Position numbers and translations under genes: made by a program. Below are positions 16,683 through 25,509 of a DNA stretch of 64,000 nt, piece by piece. The notes under the pieces were generated by a model. The model had not been told where the DNA came from. It saw nothing but the letters and a program-made list of their open reading frames with translations, and made no database searches. Each line of letters starts with the position of its first letter. Positions within the stretch are counted from its first letter, which is position 1. Origin of the DNA: Christensenellaceae bacterium (GTDB lineage Bacteria > Bacillota > Clostridia > Christensenellales > Aristaeellaceae); the NCBI GenBank assembly GCA_020025205.1, contig JAHHSO010000006.1, positions 23,507-87,506 on the forward strand. The letters are read 5' to 3'.

Positions 16683-17699
16683 TCAACAGCCCTTGCGATC
16701 TCGAATGCAATTGGAAATTTCTTCAATGGCGAAATAGAGAACGCCTGCCACCGGCCAGATGATCCAAGTGCGCTCCCAGTTGAGCGTCGCAAAGCTCCAA
16801 GCAAGATACAGCGCCGTGGTGAGGCTCCAGTAAATGACCGTCACAGAGTGATTTTTTCGGCTGCGCTGTTTTTTCTCCAAGGTATAGTCCCCTTCCTCTA
16901 ACAGAACCTGAAAGCTGTCCCAAATCATGCCGCTGCGAACCAGAAGGAATGTGCCGGCGGCCACGAAACTGAGCAGAAGAGCGGTCATTAACGTGATGAG
17001 CATTTCGTTTTCTTCCTGAAAAAATCCAGCAGCCAGAATCAGGGGGACTACGGCCAGAATGCAGCAGGTTACGCCCAAAACGAGTGATCTGTGCCAATAG
17101 GGTTCATAGGCTTCGCGCTTGCGTTCGGTAATTCCGGCGACGCCGTATGCTGTTTCAAGGGGATCTTTCTCCCAATGCTCATATTTTTCCAGATGCAGGC
17201 TCTCCAGAATAAAGATTGCAACAGCTGCGGCGACTAAGACGAGCAGAGCGCCTACACCTAGCCCTGATGCCATGTCTTCTGTCAGGGTGCTGCCCAGCTG
17301 TTCAGATAGGGCTGACAAAAGGATCAGCGGGACGGGACAGAGGATGCACATGGCCACGCCGGACGCAATTTTCCAGGCACTGTTTGAGACCTGGTCGAGA
17401 TAGCTGTTGGCCTCGTCCAAACTGACAGAACAGATGGCGGCGTCCACATCAACGGACAATTCGCCCGGGGCAGGCTCTTCGGCGTCTTCGTTGAGCAGAT
17501 AGTCGGTGCTAACGCCGAAAATCTGGCTCAGATTGATGATCTTATCCAGATCCGGCATGGAAGCCATGCTCTCCCATTTGGAGACGGACTGACGGCTGAC
17601 TTCAAGGCGGGCGGCCAGTTCTTCTTGTGACCAGCCCTGCTGCTTTCTCAGCTTGACGATTTTTTCTGCAAGAATCATGTCTGTACACTCGAACCGCAT
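16683..17699 (-). CDS. XRE-family regulator with C-terminal membrane domain
   Basis: A 338-residue protein. Residues 8-65 are a lambda-repressor-type helix-turn-helix (KLRKQQGWSQEELAARLEVS with RQSVSKWE as the recognition helix). After an acidic linker follow about six hydrophobic segments in three pairs, separated by basic loops, so the protein is probably a membrane-bound transcription factor. Similar HTH-DUF fusions occur next to peptide-resistance or stress genes in Clostridia, but here it stands alone. The frame is open upstream to 17945; ATG 17699 is the first start with a plausible AAAGGG site and directly precedes the HTH. Confidence 0.78.
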   Translation of the reverse strand: MRFECTDMILAEKIVKLRKQQGWSQEELAARLEVSRQSVSKWESMASMPDLDKIINLSQIFGVSTDYLLNEDAEEPAPGELSVDVDAAICSVSLDEANSYLDQVSNSAWKIASGVAMCILCPVPLILLSALSEQLGSTLTEDMASGLGVGALLVLVAAAVAIFILESLHLEKYEHWEKDPLETAYGVAGITERKREAYEPYWHRSLVLGVTCCILAVVPLILAAGFFQEENEMLITLMTALLLSFVAAGTFLLVRSGMIWDSFQVLLEEGDYTLEKKQRSRKNHSVTVIYWSLTTALYLAWSFATLNWERTWIIWPVAGVLYFAIEEISNCIRDRKGC

Positions 17700-18038
17700 G
17701 CTGCGATTCGCCCTTTCTGTTTGATGGTTCCATCTTATCGTTTTTCCCGGTTGCTTTCTATCAAGTGGCCGTGGAACATTGTCAACCGGCGGTTGCATCG
17801 GGGTTTTTCGCTGCAAAATGCGCCTGCATAGCGGCATGATCGGCGCAGAAGCAAGCGTCTGGCTTTGCGGGGAAATGTGCTTTTTCTGCTGTAATACCTG
17901 TTCAAAGCAGTTGAATTGTTGCAGATAGTATAGCATAAATATCATGCCGCCGCCAGCAGGTGCAGACCTGAAAGCATGTCAAAAAGCGGCACCCGAAAAC
18001 TCGAATGCCGCTTGGAAAAATAAAATCAGGCGCGGGGA

Positions 18039-18926
18039 TTACTCCTCGCCCATCAGATCCCAAAGCTTTTGCAGCTCTTCCTGGCTGCTGTATGAGAGGA
18101 CGACGCGGCCCTTTTGCTCGTTGCCTTCCAGCTTCACTTTCAGGCCCGTTGCTGTGCGCAGACGATCCTGAAACGCCTCGTATTCCGGCGGCCAGAAGTT
18201 TTTTTCTTTTGTTTCCTTTTTGCCGGAGGCGTTCTTGGCGGCGGCTTCCAGCTGGCGCACGGACCAGCTGAATTGCAGCGTTTTGGCAAATAGCCCTGCC
18301 TGAATTTCTTCGTCGTCGATGCCGGCCAGAACGCGCGCGTGACCTGCCGAGAGGGAACCTTCAATCACGGCGTCCTGAATGCGCTTGGGCAGGTTCAGAA
18401 GGCGCAGAAGATTGGCCACCGCCGGACGGCTGCGCCCCAACCGCTCGGCAACGGCTTCCTGCGTCAGCGCACATTCTTCCATCAGCCGGCTGATGCCCCG
18501 TGCTTCTTCGATGGCATTCAGGTCTTCCCGCTGAATGTTTTCAATCAGCGCGGCCTCCTGACGCTTCACATCGTCCCAGTCGCGCACGATGGCGGGGATG
18601 GTGGCAAGGCCTGCCAGCCTTGAAGCGCGCCAGCGGCGCTCCCCGGCAATCAGCGTATAGCGTGCACCATCTCTGGCGACCAGAATGGGAGAAATGACAC
18701 CGCTGTGACGAATGGAGTCCGACAGCGCCAGCAGTGCATCATCATCGAACGTTTTGCGCGGCTGTCTGAGGTTTGGATCAATGTCGCCAACGGGAATGTC
18801 GATCACCGTGCCATTGGCAGCGGGTGCATCGCTCTCCTGCCCCGTCAGCTCGACGGACTCCACCACTTCTTCCACATCCGGCAGAATGGCGCTCAGCCCT
18901 CTGCCCAGTCCCATTTTTTTCGCCAT
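18039..18926 (-). CDS. parB: Chromosome partition protein ParB/Spo0J
   Basis: A 295-residue DNA-binding CTPase that loads at parS sites and spreads to organise the origin region. It starts with KKMGLGRGLSAILPD, the ParB N-terminal box contacted by ParA. The CTP-binding motif GERRWRAS is near residue 97, ENIQREDLNAIEEA follows, and the HTH LTQEAVAERLGRSRPAVANLLRL contacts parS. The C-terminal dimerisation domain is present. It is the last gene of a three-gene operon, 33 bases after parA, and about 12 kb from the oriC region at 31.5 kb. I did not find a full consensus parS palindrome in the window. Confidence 0.96.
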   Translation of the reverse strand: MAKKMGLGRGLSAILPDVEEVVESVELTGQESDAPAANGTVIDIPVGDIDPNLRQPRKTFDDDALLALSDSIRHSGVISPILVARDGARYTLIAGERRWRASRLAGLATIPAIVRDWDDVKRQEAALIENIQREDLNAIEEARGISRLMEECALTQEAVAERLGRSRPAVANLLRLLNLPKRIQDAVIEGSLSAGHARVLAGIDDEEIQAGLFAKTLQFSWSVRQLEAAAKNASGKKETKEKNFWPPEYEAFQDRLRTATGLKVKLEGNEQKGRVVLSYSSQEELQKLWDLMGEE

Positions 18927-18959
18927 GACGGATAACGCCTTTCTTTCTTGAAAATTGAT

Positions 18960-19718
18960 TTATGCCTGTTCCAGAAATTCCCTGGCCAGCTGCTGATAGC
19001 TCTGGGCGCCCAGTGAGCGCGGGTCATACAGATGGATGGGCAGGCCGTGGCTGGGCGCTTCGCCCAAACGGACGTTTCTGGGGATGACGGTCTTGTAGAC
19101 CTTGGTTTTAAAGACCTTGCGGACTTCCTGAGCAACCTGAACGCCCAGGTTGGTGCGTGCATCCAGCATGGTCAGCACAATACCCTCGATGTTGAGGTGC
19201 TTGTGCATCTTCTGCACTTTCTGGATGGTGCCCATCAGGGCGCTGACACCTTCCAGGGCGTAGTATTCGCACTGAATGGGGATGATGACACCGTCCGATG
19301 CGAACAGCGCGTTGAGCGTAATCAGTCCCAAAGACGGCGGACAGTCGATAAAGATATAATCGAACTGATCAGCGGCACCAGAAAGCGCTTTGGACAGAAT
19401 GCGCTCACGGTGCTGCATGGAGGCCAGTTCAATCTCTGCGCCGGCCAGACGGATGTCTGAAGGCAGGAGCATCAGCCCCGGCACGCTCGTTTCACACAGC
19501 GCATCCTCAAGGGTTACAGAGCCGGCCATCACTTCATAAATGGTGGGAGTATTTTCCTCGGGATGGACGCCCAGACCGCTGGAGGTGTTGCCCTGCGGAT
19601 CTGCGTCCACAACCAGAACCCTGCGGCCCTCGGCAGCTACGCATGCGGAAAGGTTGACGCTGGTGGTGGTCTTTCCGACGCCGCCTTTCTGGTTGGTTAT
19701 TGCAATGATTTTAGCCAT
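18960..19718 (-). CDS. parA: Chromosome partition ATPase ParA/Soj
   Basis: A 252-residue ParA/MinD-type ATPase. The deviant Walker A motif NQKGGVGKTTTSVNL begins at residue 8, with VVDADPQGN as Walker A' and FIDCPPSLG as Walker B; PIQCEYYALEG and VIPRNVRLGEAPSHG are typical of chromosomal Soj. With ParB it segregates origins and, in Bacillus, modulates DnaA. It lies between the unknown gene at 19742 (23 bases upstream) and parB, in one transcript. Confidence 0.96.
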   Translation of the reverse strand: MAKIIAITNQKGGVGKTTTSVNLSACVAAEGRRVLVVDADPQGNTSSGLGVHPEENTPTIYEVMAGSVTLEDALCETSVPGLMLLPSDIRLAGAEIELASMQHRERILSKALSGAADQFDYIFIDCPPSLGLITLNALFASDGVIIPIQCEYYALEGVSALMGTIQKVQKMHKHLNIEGIVLTMLDARTNLGVQVAQEVRKVFKTKVYKTVIPRNVRLGEAPSHGLPIHLYDPRSLGAQSYQQLAREFLEQA

Positions 19719-19741
19719 ATGATCCCTTCTATATCCTTTGA

Positions 19742-20194
19742 TTACACGGCCTGCCCGTTTTCTTCAAGAACCTGAAGAATGCAGCGCCTTTCCATGTCGT
19801 CCATGGGATAGCGCGCGGTCAGTTCGCGCATGGCGGCATACGAGCCGTTGCGGGACAGATCGTAAAGTGCGTCTTCCAGCGTCGGGCTGACGTTCATGAA
19901 CCGATAGGACAACGCCAGAAGCCGGTCGGCCAGATCGCGAATCTGTTCGCTGGTGACGCGCACGCGCTGCCCGTCATCCTTTGTGATGACCATGGTGCCG
20001 CCGGTGATGAGATAGACGGTGTTAAAGAGCATCGAATCCAGCTTGTGCCAAAGCACACACAGGGAGTCCGGCGTCCGCAAAAAACGCATCAGGAGGGTGT
20101 TGACTGCGTAGACGAGTTCAGGGTTGGCGCGAAGCGCCGTGCCGCCCAGACAACTGCGGAGCATGTTCTCAATTTCATCCAGCCTGCCGGGCAT
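19742..20194 (-). CDS. Uncharacterised first gene of the parAB operon
   Basis: A 150-residue soluble, helix-rich protein that I do not recognise. It has no signal peptide or membrane segment. Noteworthy stretches are ELVYAVNTLLMRFLRTPDSL, VYLITGGTMVITKDDGQRV (a possible beta hairpin) and the acidic C-terminal half with DALYDLSRNGSYAAMRELT. GGGAGGG precedes the ATG at good distance, and a promoter at 20249-20277 drives it, so it is first in the parAB transcript, 23 bases before parA. The position suggests a link to segregation or replication control, but it could be unrelated. Confidence 0.65.
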   Translation of the reverse strand: MPGRLDEIENMLRSCLGGTALRANPELVYAVNTLLMRFLRTPDSLCVLWHKLDSMLFNTVYLITGGTMVITKDDGQRVRVTSEQIRDLADRLLALSYRFMNVSPTLEDALYDLSRNGSYAAMRELTARYPMDDMERRCILQVLEENGQAV

Positions 20195-20248
20195 AAGTGT
20201 CCCTCCCGAAAACGTCGCATACCTGTACCATCATATCTTATAGTGTAT

Positions 20249-20277
20249 ATTGTACACGCAAAGCCACGCGCCTGCAA
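20249..20277 (-). promoter_or_regulatory. Promoter of the parAB operon
   Basis: Reverse strand TTGCAG (20277-20272), 17-base spacer, TACAAT (20254-20249), about 55 bases before the first ATG. Confidence 0.65.
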
Positions 20278-20315
20278 GGGCTTTTGTGAAATTGCGGCAT
20301 CTGGCAGGCGGTCAG

Positions 20316-20344
20316 TTTACTTTTTTTGTTAGGTGGAGTATACT
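20316..20344 (+). promoter_or_regulatory. Promoter of the tldD-tldE operon
   Basis: TTTACT (20316-20321), 17-base spacer, TATACT (20339-20344); GGAGGA follows just before the tldD start. Confidence 0.65.
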
Positions 20345-20396
20345 GGTGAAAAGTGTCCGCAGGCGTATACAGCTTGCGGTTGAAGGAGGATAAAGG

Positions 20397-21782
20397 ATGG
20401 TTTCATCGTCCGTTTGTTCGTTGGTGCTTGCCCGCGCGCTGTCCCGCGGCGGCACGTTTGCAGAAATTTTTTATGAGGATTCGCGTAAGTTTTCCATGAC
20501 CCTGCGATCCGGCCAGATTGAAAACGCGGCCACGTCCCGTCCGTGCGGCGCGGGCATCCGCGTCTATGACGGCCTTCGCTCCATCTATGTCTATACCTGT
20601 GACGTGAGCTGCGAGGGTCTTCTGCGCGCAGCAGACCGCGCAGCAGCCGCCGTCACCGATACGCCCAAGACGATGGACAACATCGTTTTGTGTGATCGCC
20701 CTGCCGCCAACATTCACCCCATCGTGACGCCGGTTCTTTCTGTGCCCGCCGGAAGGCGCGCCGAGATTCTGCGCGCCGTGGATGGATCAGCCCGTGCTGT
20801 ATCCAATACAATCACACAGGTCACAGCCGGCCTTCTGTCCAAAGAGCAGCATGTGCTGATTGCCAACAGCGAAGGCCTTTATACGGGCGACACCCGTGTC
20901 TATACGCGCCTGACCTGTTCGGCGGTTGCCAGCGATGGCACCGAGAACCAGACTGGCACCAATAACCCCGGCGCGATGATGGGATTCGAGCTGTTTGATT
21001 CGCGCGTGAATCCCGAAGAGATCGGCAGGAGCGCGGCCAAGTCCGCTGTGACTATGCTGGATGCACCTTACTGCGGCGCGGGCGAAATGCCGGTGGTGAT
21101 TGCGGGCGGCTTCGGCGGTGTCATCTTCCACGAGGCCTGCGGACATTCGCTGGAAGCGACCAGTGTCGAGCCGGGAATGAGTGAGTTTGCCGGCAAGCTG
21201 GGTCAGCAGATTGCTGCATCCTGCGTCACTGCGATTGACGATGGCACCATGCCCAATGAATGGGGCAGCGAGAATATCGATGACGAAGGCATGCCGACCA
21301 CGCGTCTGACGCTCATTGAGAACGGCGTTCTCAAGAACTACATGGTGGACAGGCTCAACGGCCTCAAGATGGGCATGGCGCCCACGGGCAACGGCCGCCG
21401 CGAGAGCTATGCTTATGCGCCGACCAGCCGTATGCGCAACACATTCATCGCCGCTGGAAAGGACGATGAAGACGAGATGATCAGAACCATGGGCGACGGC
21501 CTGTATGCCGTGCAGATGGGCGGCGGCAGCGTCAACCCGGCCACCGGCGAGTTTAACTTTGCCGTGCAGGAGGGGTATCTCGTCAGAGACGGCAAGATTG
21601 TTTCCCCCGTGCGCGGCGCATCGCTCATCGGCAAGGGCGCACAGGTGCTCATGCGCATCGACCGCGTTGGCAAAGAGATGACGATGGGCCAGGGCATGTG
21701 CGGCTCTTTGAGCGGCAGTGTGCCGGTCAATGTCGGCCAGCCGACGATCCGCGTCAGCAGCCTGACGGTCGGCGGAAAGTGA
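20397..21782 (+). CDS. tldD: Metalloprotease TldD, catalytic subunit
   Basis: A 461-residue protease subunit of the TldD/TldE heterodimer, which trims unfolded peptides and matures peptide antibiotics or antitoxins in other bacteria. The HExxxH zinc motif is seen as FHEACGHSLEA near residue 250; the third ligand lies in the C-terminal half with VRGASLIGKG. GGFGGVIFHEACGHSLE is nearly invariant in the family. GAAGGAGGATAAAGG precedes the ATG. tldE follows after 7 bases, confirming a heterodimer. Confidence 0.95.
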   Translation: MVSSSVCSLVLARALSRGGTFAEIFYEDSRKFSMTLRSGQIENAATSRPCGAGIRVYDGLRSIYVYTCDVSCEGLLRAADRAAAAVTDTPKTMDNIVLCDRPAANIHPIVTPVLSVPAGRRAEILRAVDGSARAVSNTITQVTAGLLSKEQHVLIANSEGLYTGDTRVYTRLTCSAVASDGTENQTGTNNPGAMMGFELFDSRVNPEEIGRSAAKSAVTMLDAPYCGAGEMPVVIAGGFGGVIFHEACGHSLEATSVEPGMSEFAGKLGQQIAASCVTAIDDGTMPNEWGSENIDDEGMPTTRLTLIENGVLKNYMVDRLNGLKMGMAPTGNGRRESYAYAPTSRMRNTFIAAGKDDEDEMIRTMGDGLYAVQMGGGSVNPATGEFNFAVQEGYLVRDGKIVSPVRGASLIGKGAQVLMRIDRVGKEMTMGQGMCGSLSGSVPVNVGQPTIRVSSLTVGGK

Positions 21783-21789
21783 GGACAGC

Positions 21790-23118
21790 ATGGAATATAA
21801 AGCATTTGTTAACCGGGTGTTTGAAGCGGCAGAGAAAGCGGGCATTGCCCCCGCTGAAATCGCATACAGCAGGGGGGAATCCTTCAGCGTGCGTGTACGC
21901 CAGAGCAAACTACAGGACTATGAGGTCAGCGAGGGCATCAGCCTGACGCTCCGCGGCGTGTATGGCGGACGCATTGGTACGTCCAGCACGCAGGCGATCG
22001 ACGAGGAGAGCATTGACATGCTTGTTCAGGGCGTCAAGGAAAGTGCGGCCCTCATTGAAACGGACGAACAGGACAAGATCCTCCCGCCTGACCCGGCGTA
22101 CGGCGAAGTGAAAAACTACGAGCCGGAATTGGAAAACGTCACGGCGCAGCAGAAGATTGATCTTGCCATGAAAATTGACGACCTCATGCAGCATCAGGAT
22201 GCGCGCATCACCCCGGATGATACGGTTGTGTCCTCCGCAGCAGAGACGTTCTGCCTGATGAATACGCTGGGCCTTAACCTTGAACATCGAAGCAACATGA
22301 TCTATGCCTATACGGGGGCGCTGGCTAAAGAAGGCGGCAAAGCGGCGACGGACAACCAGATTCGCTGGGGCTACAGTCTTTCTGCCATTGATCCCGAAGA
22401 ACTGGCGGCATGCTGCTGTAAACAGACGCTTGAGAAGCTGGAAGCGGGCAATATGAGCAGTGGACCCGTCAAGGTGGTCATCAAGAATACCGCCATGGCA
22501 GACTTCCTCAAGACGTTCTGCGGCGTGTTCTCCGCGGACAATGCACAAAAGGGATTGTCCCTGCTGGCGGGGCGCGAGGGCGAAAAGGCGGCAAGCGATG
22601 TCGTCACGCTGACGGATGATCCGCTCATGGCGTGGGGACTGGGAAGCTGCCCGTTTGACCGAGAGGGCGCGGCGGCAAAGACGAAGAACATCATTGAAAA
22701 TGGTGTTTTGACCACGCTTTTGCACAACCGCAAGACCGCGAAAAAGGCGGGCGTGGAGACGACGGGCAACGCGGGCGGTGCAGGCCATGTCAGCCCGAGC
22801 AACTTGTTCATTGTTCCAGGCGACAGGACGCTGGAGGAACTGTTTGCCGAAATGGGCGATGGTCTCTACCTCACAGAGATTTCCGGCCTGCATGCGGGTG
22901 CGAACCCCATCAGCGGAGATTTCTCCCTTCTCTCCCGCGGCTGCGAAGTGAAGGACGGCAGGATTGTGCGTCAGGTTGAGCAGTTCACCGTTTCCGGCAA
23001 CTTCTATCAGCTGCTCAAGGATATTGAGCGTGTCGGGGCTGACCTCAAGTTTGAAGCCTCGTCCATTGGTGCGCCGTCCGTGCTGGCTGCCAGCCTGAAT
23101 GTTGCAGGAGCCCAATAA
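21790..23118 (+). CDS. tldE: TldE/PmbA, non-catalytic partner of TldD
   Basis: A 442-residue protein of the PmbA/TldE family. It shares the overall fold with TldD but lacks HExxxH, as expected of the partner subunit. Family blocks are SVRVRQSKLQDYEVSEG near the N-terminus, VKVVIKNTAMADFLKTF in the middle and GLHAGANPISGDFSLLSRG near residue 365. GAGGACAGC precedes the ATG, 7 bases after the tldD stop. A strong terminator ends the operon. No ribosomal-peptide precursor gene is visible nearby, so the substrate is unknown. Confidence 0.93.
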   Translation: MEYKAFVNRVFEAAEKAGIAPAEIAYSRGESFSVRVRQSKLQDYEVSEGISLTLRGVYGGRIGTSSTQAIDEESIDMLVQGVKESAALIETDEQDKILPPDPAYGEVKNYEPELENVTAQQKIDLAMKIDDLMQHQDARITPDDTVVSSAAETFCLMNTLGLNLEHRSNMIYAYTGALAKEGGKAATDNQIRWGYSLSAIDPEELAACCCKQTLEKLEAGNMSSGPVKVVIKNTAMADFLKTFCGVFSADNAQKGLSLLAGREGEKAASDVVTLTDDPLMAWGLGSCPFDREGAAAKTKNIIENGVLTTLLHNRKTAKKAGVETTGNAGGAGHVSPSNLFIVPGDRTLEELFAEMGDGLYLTEISGLHAGANPISGDFSLLSRGCEVKDGRIVRQVEQFTVSGNFYQLLKDIERVGADLKFEASSIGAPSVLAASLNVAGAQ

Positions 23119-23124
23119 ACATAA

Positions 23125-23187
23125 AACACTTCACCTGGGGGCATGGGAATTTGATCCCATGCTCCTGGGGTGAGGTGTTGTTTTTTT
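23125..23187 (+). terminator. Intrinsic terminator of tldD-tldE
   Basis: AACACTTCACC / GGTGAGGTGTT form the base of a long hairpin (one G-T pair), with GCATGGGA / TCCCATGC near the tip, followed by seven T. Confidence 0.9.
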
Positions 23188-23357
23188 AAACGACATTTGT
23201 TCTCTGCTGATTTTTTGCTGCAGGGAGAAAATTTTCCGATTGTGCAATTTTTTTATGACCTTGATCGTTTTATTTGATGCGGCACGGGGAAGAAAGAAAC
23301 CTAAAATTTCTGCGCTGGATAGAACCGAATTCCTTTATAACAGGCCAAGAAGATGGT

Positions 23358-23386
23358 TTGACAGCCCGCGTCAATAGACGTATAAT
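23358..23386 (+). promoter_or_regulatory. Consensus promoter with internal CGTC/GACG dyad
   Basis: TTGACA (23358-23363), 17-base spacer, TATAAT (23381-23386). The spacer carries CGTC-AATA-GACG, a small dyad that overlaps the TCAATAGAC element also seen at 46197 and 47839. Confidence 0.88.
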
Positions 23387-23431
23387 AAAACATACTTATT
23401 TTTTAGCATGGAAATGCAAAGAGGAGATCAC

Positions 23432-24619
23432 GTGAAGCCGCTGGATCATTTTCGACGTACCCCTGCCAGAAGGTATGACCTTCCGCCGCAGATGCAAAAG
23501 GAAAAAGCTCCTCCGCGCGAGGAACGCATTCACAAAAGATATTTTGACATTCCCCGTCTTTCTGGCGATTGGGACAGGCCGCTGATGGGCGCGCTTTGCG
23601 TGGTGATGGTGGTCTGTTTATGCAACGCCAGTGCGCCGATGAGCGACGTTCCCGATGTGCAGACGCGCTTCTCCCAATGGGCGGTAGAGCAGAACGAAAA
23701 GACCGTCCAAAAGCTGCCCGGCCCCACCCCTGAGCCGGAAAGCGAATTGTATGAGGCGCTGAACTTCAGTCAGCAGACACAGGAGGAACAGATTACAAAG
23801 GCGCTGGAAGCAACGCCTGTTCCGGCAGAAACGGCGAAAGAGGAGGCGTCCAGCCCGTTCAAGCATTATGAGCCGGGCGAATTATCCTATGAGACGGATA
23901 AGATGTCTGTGTCTGTTGAACAGAAGAAAAAGGATGGCATAACCTACTTTGTCTGCGATATCAAGCTTTCAGATGTCAGCCAGCTGCGCACAGCGTTTGC
24001 CGGCGATGACTTCCGAAGCGGCATTTATGAGGCCACAAGCGATATTGCCGGCCGGCACGATCCCGTTTTGGCGATTAATGCGGATTTCTGCCGCTATCAT
24101 AGGGACGGTGTCATCATTCGAAACGGCGAAGTGCTGCGCCGCCAGAATATCAAGAAGCATCATCTTCTGATTGTCGATGAAAACGGCGATTTGTCTGCGC
24201 TGACCGACCGTTCCGGCAAGCAGGGCCTTGTGGCCAACAAGCTGGAACAGCAGAATACATGGCAGACGTTTGAATTTGGCCCGCTGCTTGTGGAAGATGG
24301 AGAGGCGGCGAAACTGCCGGAGTCCTTCTACATCAACTGCAACGATGGATATTATGAGCCGCGCACGGCCATTGGACAAATTGGCCCGCTGCATTATGTC
24401 GTCATCGTTGTGGACGGACGGCGCGAAGGCTATTCTACCGGCGCGAGCATCCCGCAGCTCCAGCAGCTGTTTTTGGAAGAAGGCGCAGAGTTTGCCTTCA
24501 ACCTGGACGGCGGCGGCTCCACAACACTCTGCTTTCAGGGGGAAGTCATCAACATGCCTTCCGGCGGCAAACAGCGCTCCGTCAGCGATGTCATCATGTT
24601 CATGGCGAACCCGAGATAA
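23432..24619 (+). CDS. Phosphodiester glycosidase (NAGPA-domain) protein, membrane-anchored
   Basis: A 395-residue protein with a basic cytoplasmic N-terminus (about 55 residues), one membrane segment (about 56-75), a proline/glutamate-rich stretch and a C-terminal NAGPA domain. NAGPA domains cleave GlcNAc-phosphodiesters or related cell-envelope sugars. Visible motifs are EPRTAIGQIG and FAFNLDGGGSTTL, with VIIRNG before them. The frame opens at ATG 23408, but GAGGAG at 23421-23426 points to the GTG at 23432. A paralogue follows 36 bases later; both end in the same VSDV motif. The substrate may be teichoic-acid-like polymer linkages, which is inference. Confidence 0.85.
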   Translation: MKPLDHFRRTPARRYDLPPQMQKEKAPPREERIHKRYFDIPRLSGDWDRPLMGALCVVMVVCLCNASAPMSDVPDVQTRFSQWAVEQNEKTVQKLPGPTPEPESELYEALNFSQQTQEEQITKALEATPVPAETAKEEASSPFKHYEPGELSYETDKMSVSVEQKKKDGITYFVCDIKLSDVSQLRTAFAGDDFRSGIYEATSDIAGRHDPVLAINADFCRYHRDGVIIRNGEVLRRQNIKKHHLLIVDENGDLSALTDRSGKQGLVANKLEQQNTWQTFEFGPLLVEDGEAAKLPESFYINCNDGYYEPRTAIGQIGPLHYVVIVVDGRREGYSTGASIPQLQQLFLEEGAEFAFNLDGGGSTTLCFQGEVINMPSGGKQRSVSDVIMFMANPR

Positions 24620-24655
24620 TTCAACTTTTCAAACAAGGAAGGAATTCTTTCAGTC

Positions 24656-25492
24656 ATGAAAAAAATCACTTTAATGGTGTCGACGCTTCTGCTGATGTTT
24701 GCAGCGTCCGGCGCGCTGGCAACGGAACCCAACACAAAGACCATCGAAGAGACGGTGAGCTATAAGGGAGACACACTCGAAATTGTTGTTGACCGCTGGT
24801 GCTACGCGTTCAACAACACGGAGCTTCGCTTCTTCGTTGCGGATATCAAAACGGCTGATCCGCTTCAGCTGCGCACGGCGTTTGCCGGCGAGGAGTATTC
24901 CCGAGATTTTGTCGAGGCAACCAGCGCCATTGCGGCGCGCCACGATGCGGTTCTCGCCGTCAATGGTGATTACTACAACTTCAAGGATAAAAACGGCCTT
25001 GTCATTCGAAATGGCGTTCTCTATCGCGACCGCCCCTCTTCCCGCGATCAGCTGCTGGTGATGAAGGACGGCACGTTCGTCTCCCTGCCCAGAGGCTATG
25101 AAGGCGGTGAGGGCGAGAAGTTCATTGCAGAAGGGGTCGAGCAGGCGTTCACGTTTGGCCCGCTGCTGGTGGACAACGGCGTGGCAGTTGAACTGCCCGA
25201 AAAGTATTTCATCTCCACCAAAGACGGCGTCTGCGAACCGCGCACGGCCATCGGACAGATTGACGAGAATCACTATGTCTTTATCGTCGCGGACGGCCGC
25301 CGCGAAGGCTGGAGCGACCGCGGAATGACGCTCAAGAGGCTTCAGGAGATCTTTGTCGAACTGGGCTGCCGCATTGCGTACAATCTGGACGGCGGCGGAA
25401 GCGCAACCATGATTATGAACGGCGAGCGTCTTAACAAGACGAGCGGATCGCGTGAGCGAGATGTCAGTGACATCGTATACTTTGTGAAATAA
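24656..25492 (+). CDS. Secreted phosphodiester glycosidase (NAGPA-domain) protein
   Basis: A 278-residue protein with a cleavable signal peptide (hydrophobic residues 5-20, ALA cleavage) and a single NAGPA domain. It parallels the upstream protein throughout: LRTAFAGEE, ATSAIAARHDAVLAVNGDY, EPRTAIGQID and AYNLDGGGSATMI align, showing a tandem duplication in which this copy lost the N-terminal anchor. The duplicate with separate location (anchored versus secreted) suggests work on the same envelope polymer at two places. It is co-transcribed with both neighbours. Confidence 0.87.
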   Translation: MKKITLMVSTLLLMFAASGALATEPNTKTIEETVSYKGDTLEIVVDRWCYAFNNTELRFFVADIKTADPLQLRTAFAGEEYSRDFVEATSAIAARHDAVLAVNGDYYNFKDKNGLVIRNGVLYRDRPSSRDQLLVMKDGTFVSLPRGYEGGEGEKFIAEGVEQAFTFGPLLVDNGVAVELPEKYFISTKDGVCEPRTAIGQIDENHYVFIVADGRREGWSDRGMTLKRLQEIFVELGCRIAYNLDGGGSATMIMNGERLNKTSGSRERDVSDIVYFVK

Positions 25493-25509
25493 CGGAAAGG
25501 GGGAGCCCG

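Noticed and set aside
20787..23115. Long reverse frames opposite tldD and tldE
   Set aside because: Antisense shadows of two recognised protease subunits; no start signals.
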